Positions 7,899 through 15,174 of a DNA stretch of 64,000 nucleotides are shown here, in pieces. The notes below the pieces were generated by a model. It saw only the letters and a program-made list of their open reading frames with translations. It was not told where the DNA came from and ran no database searches. A program made the translations under genes and the position numbers. How positions within the stretch are numbered: the first letter of the stretch is position 1; each line of letters opens with the position of its first letter. The stretch is from Acidobacteriota bacterium (GTDB lineage Bacteria > Acidobacteriota > Blastocatellia > Pyrinomonadales > Pyrinomonadaceae). The stretch lies in contig RFGC01000047.1 of assembly GCA_003697135.1 (NCBI GenBank), forward strand, positions 124,001 to 188,000. Reading direction: 5' to 3'.

Positions 7899-9968
7899 AT
7901 GGAAACAAAACCTAAATTTACGAATCGTTTAATCAACGAAACAAGCCCGTATCTTCTTCAGCATGCTCATAACCCTGTTGATTGGTATCCTTGGTGCGAA
8001 GAAGCTTTTGAGCGAGCGAAAGCAGAAGATAAGCCTGTTCTTGTAAGCATAGGCTACTCGGCCTGCCATTGGTGTCATGTTATGGAGCGCGAGTCCTTTG
8101 AAGACGAAGAGACGGCTAAGATAATGAACGAAAATTTCATAAACATCAAGGTTGATATGGAAGAACGTCCCGATATTGACCAGATATACATGACTTTTGT
8201 TCAAGCGACTACGGGGAGTGGCGGATGGCCTTTGAACGTATTTGTGACGCCCGACAAAAAACCTTTTTTCGGCGGAACTTATTTCCCGCCTCAAGATAGA
8301 TACAATCTTCCGAGCTTTCGCCGAGTTCTTACAGCAGTTGCTGAAGCCTGGCGAAAAAATAAGGAGCAATTGATCGAATCGGCAAACGAAATAGTCAAGC
8401 AAATCGAATCGGCAATCAAAGCTGAGGTTACACTCTCGACTCTTAACCCGCAGATTTCCGATATTGCTTTCGAGAAACTGCTGAATTCTTTTGATCAGAA
8501 AAACGGAGGTTTTGGTGGGGCGCCGAAGTTTCCGCCTTCGATGACTTTGGAGTTTTTATTACGGTATTACAGCCGCACCAGAAACGAAAAAGCTCTCGAA
8601 ATTGCCGCAAAAACTTGTCGCAAAATGGCATCGGGCGGAATTTACGATCACATTGGCGGTGGTTTTCATCGCTATTCGGTTGATGCCTTTTGGTTGGTTC
8701 CGCACTTTGAGAAGATGCTCTACGACAATGCCCAACTTGCAAGAGCTTATCTTCACCTTTTTCAAATTACAGGTGATGAATTCTTCAAGCGTGTAGCTAC
8801 AGAAACGCTTGAATACGTTTGCCGTGAGATGTTTTCACCAGAAGGCGGCTTTTACTCAACTCAAGATGCAGATTCCGAAGGCGAAGAAGGAAAATTCTTT
8901 CTTTGGACTCTAGATGAAATTGAAGCATTGCTTGGAGAGCATGATGCACAACTTTTTTGCTTTTATTACGGCGTCACCGAAGAAGGCAATTTTGAAGGGA
9001 AGAATATACTAAACACGAAATACACACCAGAAGAAGCAGCAGTAATTTTGAAAGTCCCAATTGAAAAATTACTTGAAGTAATCGAAAAGGGAAAGCGGAT
9101 TCTCTTTGAGCATAGGGAAAAGCGCATCAAGCCTTTTCGTGACGAAAAAATCTTGACGTCTTGGAACGGTTTGATGATGGCAACGTTCGCTGAAGCATCG
9201 GCAATACTTGATTTTCCTAAATACTTGGACATAGCCGAAAAAAATGCCGAATTTTTGTTACAAAATCTGCGAAAAGACGGAAAGTTATTGCATGTTTGGA
9301 AAGACGGTATTGCCAAGTTAAATGCTTATCTTGAAGATTATGCAAATCTGATAGACGGACTGCTTGAGCTTTTTCAGGTTTGCGGAAAAACAAGGTATCT
9401 GAAAGAAGCCTTGCGGCTGGCAGATGAAATGCTCGAACGATTCTGGGATAGCCAAGAAGGCGGTTTCTTCGCTACGTCGCACGATCACGAAGAATTGATA
9501 TTTCGCATCAAGGAATTTCAAGACAACGCAACACCTTCAGGAAATTCCGTTGCCGCAGATGTTTTGCTAAAACTCTTCAAGTTCACAGAAAAATCAGAGT
9601 ATAGAGACTACGCCGAAGAAATCTTCAAAAAGACGATGCCTCAAGCCGTGCGCTATCCAAATGCCTTCGGACGTGCGCTTTCGGCATTTGAATTTTACTT
9701 GAGTCAAACAGTGGAGATAGTAATTGTCTCTGCTGATGAAAGGGACGATACACTTAAGAAGGAAATTTGGAAGACTTATCTACCGAATAAAATCATAGTC
9801 TTACACAGCGATGAAGTAGATGCGAACTTGATTCCGCTACTTGAAGGTAAAAGAGCAATCGAAGGCAGACCGACTGCTTATGTTTGCATTAACGGCACAT
9901 GCAAGGAGCCTGCGGTAGAAGTCGAAAAGCTCAAAATGCAACTTTCTCAAGCAAAAAATGCAGGCTGA
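7899..9968 (+). CDS. YyaL/SSP411-type thioredoxin-domain protein (DUF255)
   Basis: A 689-residue member of the YyaL/spermatogenesis-associated protein 20 family. The N-terminal 160 residues are a thioredoxin-like fold with the hallmark NPVDWYPW and the C-x-x-C pair Cys56/Cys59 in [16 protein letters not shown]. The rest is an (alpha/alpha)6 barrel related to N-acylglucosamine 2-epimerase and cellobiose epimerase enzymes, with [12 protein letters not shown]. The length is usual for the family. The biochemical role is not established: a redox role and a sugar-processing role are both suggested by fold only. It is a single gene, divergent from the aminotransferase and ending 15 bp from the convergent neighbour. 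Confidence 0.9.
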   Translation: METKPKFTNRLINETSPYLLQHAHNPVDWYPWCEEAFERAKAEDKPVLVSIGYSACHWCHVMERESFEDEETAKIMNENFINIKVDMEERPDIDQIYMTFVQATTGSGGWPLNVFVTPDKKPFFGGTYFPPQDRYNLPSFRRVLTAVAEAWRKNKEQLIESANEIVKQIESAIKAEVTLSTLNPQISDIAFEKLLNSFDQKNGGFGGAPKFPPSMTLEFLLRYYSRTRNEKALEIAAKTCRKMASGGIYDHIGGGFHRYSVDAFWLVPHFEKMLYDNAQLARAYLHLFQITGDEFFKRVATETLEYVCREMFSPEGGFYSTQDADSEGEEGKFFLWTLDEIEALLGEHDAQLFCFYYGVTEEGNFEGKNILNTKYTPEEAAVILKVPIEKLLEVIEKGKRILFEHREKRIKPFRDEKILTSWNGLMMATFAEASAILDFPKYLDIAEKNAEFLLQNLRKDGKLLHVWKDGIAKLNAYLEDYANLIDGLLELFQVCGKTRYLKEALRLADEMLERFWDSQEGGFFATSHDHEELIFRIKEFQDNATPSGNSVAADVLLKLFKFTEKSEYRDYAEEIFKKTMPQAVRYPNAFGRALSAFEFYLSQTVEIVIVSADERDDTLKKEIWKTYLPNKIIVLHSDEVDANLIPLLEGKRAIEGRPTAYVCINGTCKEPAVEVEKLKMQLSQAKNAG

Positions 9969-9983
9969 GTTTATTCGAGCGCT

Positions 9984-10922
9984 TTATGCCGTGATGATAA
10001 TAGCTTTTTTGCCTGTGAGTTCGGAGAAGTCTTTCGTGAAAACCGTTTCAACTTTTCTGACTTGATTGATTGTTTCGATGAGTTCCTGCGTTGAAACAAA
10101 CTCGTTTTCTATGTGCGCAATTGCCCATTTTTCGATATTTGAAGCGGTTTCGAGGAAATCTTTTAGGAGGCTTAAATACTGACTTTTCGTTTCGACTTTT
10201 GAATTAAGTTTATCGCCGAAACTTTGTTCTAAGTCTTCCCAGAAATCATCGGCTTGTCTAAGCCATTCTTCACGCCATGCCTTCCAGCCCAAAGACTTAA
10301 CGAGACTTGAATTTCTAAACGGCGGAAGACGTAGAAACATCAAATTAGGAACAAAATCGAAATCCTGCTTGTGTTCGGCGATGTAATCTTTCGGATGTTT
10401 GTTTTGGCAGAAATTCTGCTTTCCGTTATTTATAGGTGCAATGTTTCTCAACCAAAGTCTCCTGAAGACCTTTGATAAAGGTTGTCGAAGTTGCAAAGTT
10501 TCTTCAGAAAAGGAGTGAACGTAATCTCCAACATTCATAACAAGCGAAAATGCAATGGCTTTTGCCATTGGAGATTCGAGCTTTTCGATATTTTGGCGCA
10601 CATTATCAAACCACCAAGAATCAGTTTCGCTGAACCATTTTCTCAGAGCTGGATTCTTCAGTCGGTAGTGCGGCACATAGGCATCTTCCAACACAACTTC
10701 AACTTCTTCTTCAGAAAGATGTTTTGAGTTATTTTCGATGCTTGCAATGGCTTTTACGTAGTTGCTTTGCAAAGGGTCGTTTGCTGAAACTAGGACTTTC
10801 CAGCGTTTCAGATATACTCCGAGATGTGGTTCTCCTAAAAGCGGAATCGCAACTGAGGCAAATTTCAAACGCCTTAAAACATTTAACTCAAATGCCAGCC
10901 AACCATTTTTGTAAAGTTCCAT
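9984..10922 (-). CDS. Uncharacterised protein with weak resemblance to D12-class DNA adenine methyltransferases
   Basis: A 312-residue soluble protein with no signal peptide. I do not recognise it with confidence. Some local patterns recall D12-class (Dam-like) methyltransferases: LLGEPHLGVYLKRW followed by VSANDPLQSNYVKAI resembles the region where those enzymes bind AdoMet and place an N-D-P motif. RLPPF (around residue 200) sits where a D-P-P-Y catalytic motif might be, but lacks the first Asp/Asn. If related, it is degenerate and probably not catalytic as a methylase. It is rich in Trp and charged residues. It lies 25 bp after the HD-GYP gene on the same strand and may share its transcript. 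Confidence 0.6.
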   Translation of the reverse strand: MELYKNGWLAFELNVLRRLKFASVAIPLLGEPHLGVYLKRWKVLVSANDPLQSNYVKAIASIENNSKHLSEEEVEVVLEDAYVPHYRLKNPALRKWFSETDSWWFDNVRQNIEKLESPMAKAIAFSLVMNVGDYVHSFSEETLQLRQPLSKVFRRLWLRNIAPINNGKQNFCQNKHPKDYIAEHKQDFDFVPNLMFLRLPPFRNSSLVKSLGWKAWREEWLRQADDFWEDLEQSFGDKLNSKVETKSQYLSLLKDFLETASNIEKWAIAHIENEFVSTQELIETINQVRKVETVFTKDFSELTGKKAIIITA

Positions 10923-10947
10923 AAACTTTCAGAAACTTGCACTTTCT

Positions 10948-11589
10948 TTAAGTAACTTTCGGATTTTCGGTTTGTGTAGCTTTGATAGTGCTGAAATGCT
11001 CAAACTTGAAAATTATTGATTCGATGTTTTCAAAGTCAAGCAACACCTTAACAACCACTGGATCGAATTCAATACCTGCTCTTTCTATTAGATAGCTTTT
11101 TGCTTCTTCTTGTGAGAAGGCCGCTCGATAAGGTCGTGATGAAGTCATTGCAACGAAACTATCGCAAACGCGCAAAATTCTTGCTGGAAGCGGGATTTCT
11201 TCTCTTTCTAAGGCATCAGGATAGCCGCATCCATTCCACCATTCATGATGCCATCTGACGATCAATTGCACAGCTCTTGGGAATTCTCTTCTGGCAAGTT
11301 CTTGCTCTCCAATTACAGGATGCCTTTGCATATCAATTCTTTCTTCTTCGTAAAGAGCACGATTTTCGTGAAGGTAGGTTCTATTCATCACCATTTCGCC
11401 TATGTCGTGTAGCAAAGATGCCTGTCGGAGCATTTTGCGGTCGTAAGAAGGCATTTTGAATTTTTGAGCTATCTCATCTGCAAGAATAGCAATGTGAACG
11501 GCATGTGGACTTTTGTAACCTTCTGCTTCATCAATCAAAGCGGCCGTGTTCAAAAGACGGCTGTCAAAATAAGTCTCTTCACCTTTCAT
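10948..11589 (-). CDS. HD-GYP domain protein, probable cyclic-di-nucleotide phosphodiesterase
   Basis: A 213-residue stand-alone HD-GYP domain. Metal and signature residues are visible: His30, H61-D62 (LLHDIGE), His90 (HPVIGE), H114-H115-E116, the WNGCGYP that gives the GYP motif (122-124), and Asp143 in RVCDSFVAMTSSRPYR. HD-GYP proteins hydrolyse cyclic di-GMP or related dinucleotides. There is no receiver or PAS domain, so regulation must come through partners. The gene begins 48 bp after a DUF4388-DnaJ-TPR gene on the same strand, which suggests a joint signalling role. The GYP core has Asn where many members have Asp, a common variant. Confidence 0.87.
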   Translation of the reverse strand: MKGEETYFDSRLLNTAALIDEAEGYKSPHAVHIAILADEIAQKFKMPSYDRKMLRQASLLHDIGEMVMNRTYLHENRALYEEERIDMQRHPVIGEQELARREFPRAVQLIVRWHHEWWNGCGYPDALEREEIPLPARILRVCDSFVAMTSSRPYRAAFSQEEAKSYLIERAGIEFDPVVVKVLLDFENIESIIFKFEHFSTIKATQTENPKVT

Positions 11590-11637
11590 AAAAGTAAAGT
11601 TTTGCAGGATTCTGTGGAAAAATCCAACTCAACCGAT

Positions 11638-13179
11638 TTATTTTGTTGGAATTTTTTTTAGCATTTCCAACGCCTGCTTGTTTTGCGGATCGATTTCTAA
11701 AAGCCTCTTTAATTCACCTTCTGCGCGACGGTAAAATCCATATTCCATGTAGAGTTCTGCCAACATTATTCGATAAAGTGGATTTTGCGGTTCCATGTTT
11801 ATCGCTTTTTTGATTTCTTCTTCTGCCCTGAAACGCATCTTTTCATCGGCAGAAAGAAGTTTTCCGAAATAACCATGATATTGCGCATTGTCAGGGTCTA
11901 AATAAACGGCTCTTGCCAAAAAAGGATATGCTTTCTCATATTCTCCTTGCATTAAAAGTGCATAACCTTCTTCAAAAGACTTTTTTGCCATAGAAAGCGG
12001 GTCTTCTGCTTTTGAAGCAGTCTCTTCCGATTTGATTCTATCTTTGTATTTCAGATCGTAACTTTTTCTTGATTTTTCATCTTTCAAGGTTTCATAAGCT
12101 CTTGCAATTTCCCCGAAAGCCGACTGGATTCGCTTATGCAGTTCCGTTCCTGCTTCTTTGTGGTATTTGTCTGGGTGAAATCTCCTTGCAAGTCTGAAAT
12201 AAGCAGTTTTGATTTCTTCTGTAGAGCTTGTTGGTGAAACTCCGAGAACCTGATAATAATTTGAAGCATTTTCAACTCTATTCAAGTATGCTTCCAGTTC
12301 TTGTTTTTCTTCAGCCTCGGTCATTTGCTCTGTTTCTCGTTGCACCTTTGATAAATCAACCTGTTGATGTTGTGCCACGCCAGTAGATATAGGTGCTTTT
12401 TCTTCTTTTACTTCTTCTCGCTTCGGTTGCAGTTTAATCGAGCGAAAAGCGGCAATTTGGTCATCGGAAAAAATTCGTTGCTCTCTGTTTAGAAGACCAC
12501 CGAGCCATAGTGCGTAGATTGTTCTAAGTGTTGTCTCCTCGGTGAGTCCAACATTGAGCATTATTTCACCTAATTCCAAAGGTCGGGATTCAAAACGATA
12601 AAGAACAAAGGCTTCCGAAGGGGACAAATAAGGAAGTTCGTTCTGTTCGCTTTGCGGAGAAAATTTTTCGTCGCTATTCGATAAAGAGTTTTTTATAGTC
12701 TCAAGCGGGGCTTTGCGAGCATGTTCAAAAAGAAGTCTTTTCAAATCTATCTTGTAATTTATTGAATCTTTTGCGCGTGCAAGAATGCTGAAAATCCATT
12801 CACCTTTGTCCCAACGAAACAAATCTGCGACAATTTTTTCAACTTGCTTAGTGAAAATTTCTTGTATCTGTGCATTCTGCATTAAACCCTTTGCTGCCAA
12901 AGATTGTGCAAATTCAAAATCATTAGCCAAAGGCAAGCCGACTAGTTTTTCTTTTCCCAATTTGCCTTGTTGCAAAGCTATCTCGAAAAGCCGATGCTCG
13001 CGAGCATTAGAAACGGCAAAAACTACATCGCCACTGCGAAGGTAAACTACAGCTTTGCGGTTCTCGTGGCTCAATCTAAATGAGCCGTCTAGTTTTAGCC
13101 TTGACGCTTCAGCTAGAATCTCTGCAAATGGGGTTTCCGTCAAACTACCTTTTATTTCGAGGGATCGGTTTTGCAACAT
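11638..13179 (-). CDS. DUF4388 (PATAN-like) - DnaJ - TPR protein
   Basis: A 513-residue cytoplasmic adaptor. Residues about 7-130 match the DUF4388/PATAN pattern (GSLTETPFAEILAEA...LDGSFRL, then VYLRSGDVVFA). A middle winged-helix-like region at 185-240 (SPSEAFVLYRFESRPLELGEI) is followed by a charged linker. A J domain at about 306-372 has the diagnostic HPD at 335-337 (ARRFHPDKYHK). The last 120 residues are three to four TPR units. J domains stimulate Hsp70 ATPase; DUF4388 proteins occur in gliding, polarity and two-component contexts in Acidobacteriota and Myxococcota. The HD-GYP gene follows 48 bp downstream. No Hsp70 gene is nearby. Confidence 0.88.
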   Translation of the reverse strand: MLQNRSLEIKGSLTETPFAEILAEASRLKLDGSFRLSHENRKAVVYLRSGDVVFAVSNAREHRLFEIALQQGKLGKEKLVGLPLANDFEFAQSLAAKGLMQNAQIQEIFTKQVEKIVADLFRWDKGEWIFSILARAKDSINYKIDLKRLLFEHARKAPLETIKNSLSNSDEKFSPQSEQNELPYLSPSEAFVLYRFESRPLELGEIMLNVGLTEETTLRTIYALWLGGLLNREQRIFSDDQIAAFRSIKLQPKREEVKEEKAPISTGVAQHQQVDLSKVQRETEQMTEAEEKQELEAYLNRVENASNYYQVLGVSPTSSTEEIKTAYFRLARRFHPDKYHKEAGTELHKRIQSAFGEIARAYETLKDEKSRKSYDLKYKDRIKSEETASKAEDPLSMAKKSFEEGYALLMQGEYEKAYPFLARAVYLDPDNAQYHGYFGKLLSADEKMRFRAEEEIKKAINMEPQNPLYRIMLAELYMEYGFYRRAEGELKRLLEIDPQNKQALEMLKKIPTK

Positions 13180-13269
13180 TTGGTTCTTCTCAAAGCTAAC
13201 CCTTTAGAATAGCAAAATCAAATAGAAAGGTGAACAATTTGAGCTGGTTCATGTTAAATTTGTTGATTG

Positions 13270-13731
13270 ATGCTTCACGATTTTTACCTACCGAGTGGTC
13301 AAAGATTAAGACTTTGGCAAAGGGAAGGAGAATCCTATGAGCATGTTTTGATGAAAGCGCTCGGCTATGCAATGTTTGTCGAAGAATATCCGAATATGCA
13401 GATAGAATTCAAACTAAAAGGGCGTTATAAGCCTGATCTGGTTGCCTTTGATGAAAGTGGTGATTTGAAATTTTGGGGAGAATGCGGACAAAACTCGATT
13501 AGGAAAACCTACTGGATTTTGAAACATACACGAGTTGAAAAGCTGGTGCTTTTCAAAATAGGCATGAATGCAATAGAATCTTTACTTAAACAAATGAAGC
13601 AAGAAATACCTGAAAAATATCGCCAACAGAGACTACTTTTGATAAACTTTGTCGGCGACATTGTGGATTTGACAGCTTCAAAGCAAATAAAAGAAATTCC
13701 CGAAGAATGGTTCGCAAAGTTTTGGGTTTGA
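13270..13731 (+). CDS. YaeQ-like protein (PD-(D/E)XK nuclease fold)
   Basis: 153 residues from the ATG at 13270; a TTG one codon earlier is an alternative. The pattern E-S-Y-E-H-V-L-M-K-A-L-G-Y-A near residue 25, then KPDLVAFDE and FWGECGQ, then a K-x-x-W helix and a beta strand LVLFKIG, matches YaeQ. YaeQ adopts a PD-(D/E)XK restriction-endonuclease-like fold and is reported to have lost clear nuclease activity. Here Asp, Glu and a downstream basic residue are all present, so a metal site is conceivable. The stop overlaps the next start as TGATG, so the GNAT gene is translationally coupled. Confidence 0.65.
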   Translation: MLHDFYLPSGQRLRLWQREGESYEHVLMKALGYAMFVEEYPNMQIEFKLKGRYKPDLVAFDESGDLKFWGECGQNSIRKTYWILKHTRVEKLVLFKIGMNAIESLLKQMKQEIPEKYRQQRLLLINFVGDIVDLTASKQIKEIPEEWFAKFWV

Positions 13732-14486
13732 TGAAAGTAAGAGAAGATATAGAGATTCGCGAGATTACTTCAATAGAAGAATTTCGAGCTTGCATCGAGC
13801 TTCAAAGAAAAGTTTTTGAGCTTCCTGACATAGAAATTTCACCGGTGCGACATTTAATCGTAACTAGAGAAGCCGGTGGCTTTACACTTGCGGCGTTTCA
13901 TCAGAGCAAAATTGTAGGTTTTGTTTTGAGTGTGCCGATGTTCAAGGGACAGGAGCGCGCTCTTTATTCCCACATGACGGCGGTTGATAAGGGATATCAA
14001 AATCTTGGCATAGGAGCGCGTCTTAAATGGGCGCAAAGAGAAAGAGCTTTGCAGGAAGGAATTAAATATATCAAATGGACTTTCCAACCTGTTCAGGCAA
14101 GAAATGCGTTTTTCAACTTAGAAAGACTCGGAGCAATCGTGAGAACTTATGCGCCAAATTTTTACGGGACCGATTACACTTTTATCAACGGTAATCAAGC
14201 AAACTACGGACTCGATAGCGACAGGCTCTTTGCGGAGTGGTTTTTAGACTCTCCAAAAGTAGTGGCTTTATCGGAAGGAAAAACTTTCAAGGAAAATCAA
14301 GAACCCGTAAGGAAAATCGAGATTCCGCCTTTTTGGAATAAACTATTGCTGGAAAATCCGAGCCGAGCAATTGAGGAGCAGAAACGGATTAGAAAGGAGT
14401 TTGAAGAAGCTTTTGCTGAAGGGCTTGTTTGTCGTGGCTTTGAGCGAGATGAAAGAAGCCCAAAATACCTGCTTTTTGAGTCATAG
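13731..14486 (+). CDS. GNAT-fold predicted acetyltransferase (COG3375 type)
   Basis: 251 residues from the ATG at 13731, which overlaps the upstream stop as TGATG; an in-frame ATG at 13707 inside the previous gene is less likely. The GNAT core is visible: strand FTLAAFHQSKIVGFVLSVP, then YSHMTAVDKGYQNLGIGARL, which carries the acetyl-CoA pyrophosphate-binding Q-N-L-G-I-G-A, then KWTFQPVQARNAFFNLERLG. The last motif, and a long C-terminal extension with NGLD-like segments, match a family of predicted acetyltransferases with unknown acceptor. Coupling to the YaeQ-like protein suggests the two act together, but no known pathway links them. Confidence 0.8.
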   Translation: MKVREDIEIREITSIEEFRACIELQRKVFELPDIEISPVRHLIVTREAGGFTLAAFHQSKIVGFVLSVPMFKGQERALYSHMTAVDKGYQNLGIGARLKWAQRERALQEGIKYIKWTFQPVQARNAFFNLERLGAIVRTYAPNFYGTDYTFINGNQANYGLDSDRLFAEWFLDSPKVVALSEGKTFKENQEPVRKIEIPPFWNKLLLENPSRAIEEQKRIRKEFEEAFAEGLVCRGFERDERSPKYLLFES

Positions 14487-14530
14487 GCGGTATTTTTGAT
14501 TCTCACGGGAAAATGTGAATCTAAAACAAA

Positions 14531-14536
14531 GGAGGT
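14531..14536 (+). promoter_or_regulatory. Ribosome-binding site fixing the start of the DUF4440-like gene
   Basis: GGAGGT nine bases before the ATG at 14546. An in-frame TTG at 14537 directly abuts it and cannot be used with this site, so the ATG is the start. Confidence 0.8.
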
Positions 14537-14545
14537 TTGAAAACA

Positions 14546-15073
14546 ATGAAAAAAGTTTTGTCGAGTTTAGTTTTGGGTTTGATGCTTATTTCGTTTTCAT
14601 TTGCACAAAAAAAGACTGCGGTCGTCAAAGCTGATCCCAAAAAAGAGATTCAAGAAGTTTTTGATCGGCTGGTTGAAGGAATCAAGCAATCAGATGCTGA
14701 GAAGGTGATGAGTGTTTATGAAAAAAGTGATCGAATTCTTTTCTTCAACAATAACGGCACTGTCACGATTGGTTGGGACAACATGATGCAAAACCGCAAG
14801 TCGCTTTATGCGAAAACGAAAAATGTAACGCTTGAGATAACAGGTTTGCGAATAGAAATGCTAGGAAAAGACGCCGCCTATTTGACTTGTAAATGGAAAC
14901 AGTCTCAAGAATTCGACGGGAAACTTGAATCTGCTTCAGGAAGAATGACTTTGATTTTCCGTCGTATTGGTAACGAATGGAAAGCGGTTCATCTACACAC
15001 TTCACCTGATAATCCCGATCTAACTCGACCCGTCTTTCCTTCCGAGCGACAAGAGATTGTTAAGAAGCCTTGA
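14546..15073 (+). CDS. Secreted SnoaL/DUF4440-like NTF2-fold protein
   Basis: 175 residues starting at the ATG that follows GGAGGT by nine bases. Residues 1-20 are a Sec signal peptide ending S-F-A-Q. The mature part has the NTF2-like plan of DUF4440/SnoaL-3 proteins: an N-terminal helix with VFDRLVEGIKQSDAEKVMSVY, a strand ILFFNNNGTVTIGWDNMM, and a final antiparallel sheet ending EWKAVHLHTSPDN. Such proteins bind small molecules or act in ketosteroid-isomerase-like roles, but the ligand is unknown. It stands between the GNAT gene (59 bp) and the helicase. Confidence 0.85.
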   Translation: MKKVLSSLVLGLMLISFSFAQKKTAVVKADPKKEIQEVFDRLVEGIKQSDAEKVMSVYEKSDRILFFNNNGTVTIGWDNMMQNRKSLYAKTKNVTLEITGLRIEMLGKDAAYLTCKWKQSQEFDGKLESASGRMTLIFRRIGNEWKAVHLHTSPDNPDLTRPVFPSERQEIVKKP

Positions 15074-15174
15074 AAGTTTGCTCGATAATTTGCAGGTAAT
15101 CGAAACGCGAGTTTGAGAGTTTTGTTACCAAAGATTAAATGGTTTTTCCTTCGCCGCTTACGGTAAAATTTTTT

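Noticed and set aside
15139-15174. Upstream in-frame ATG of the Ski2-like helicase
   Set aside because: The added residues are hydrophobic and unlike the basic start common in the family; no ribosome site favours it, although the ATG at 15175 also lacks a strong one.
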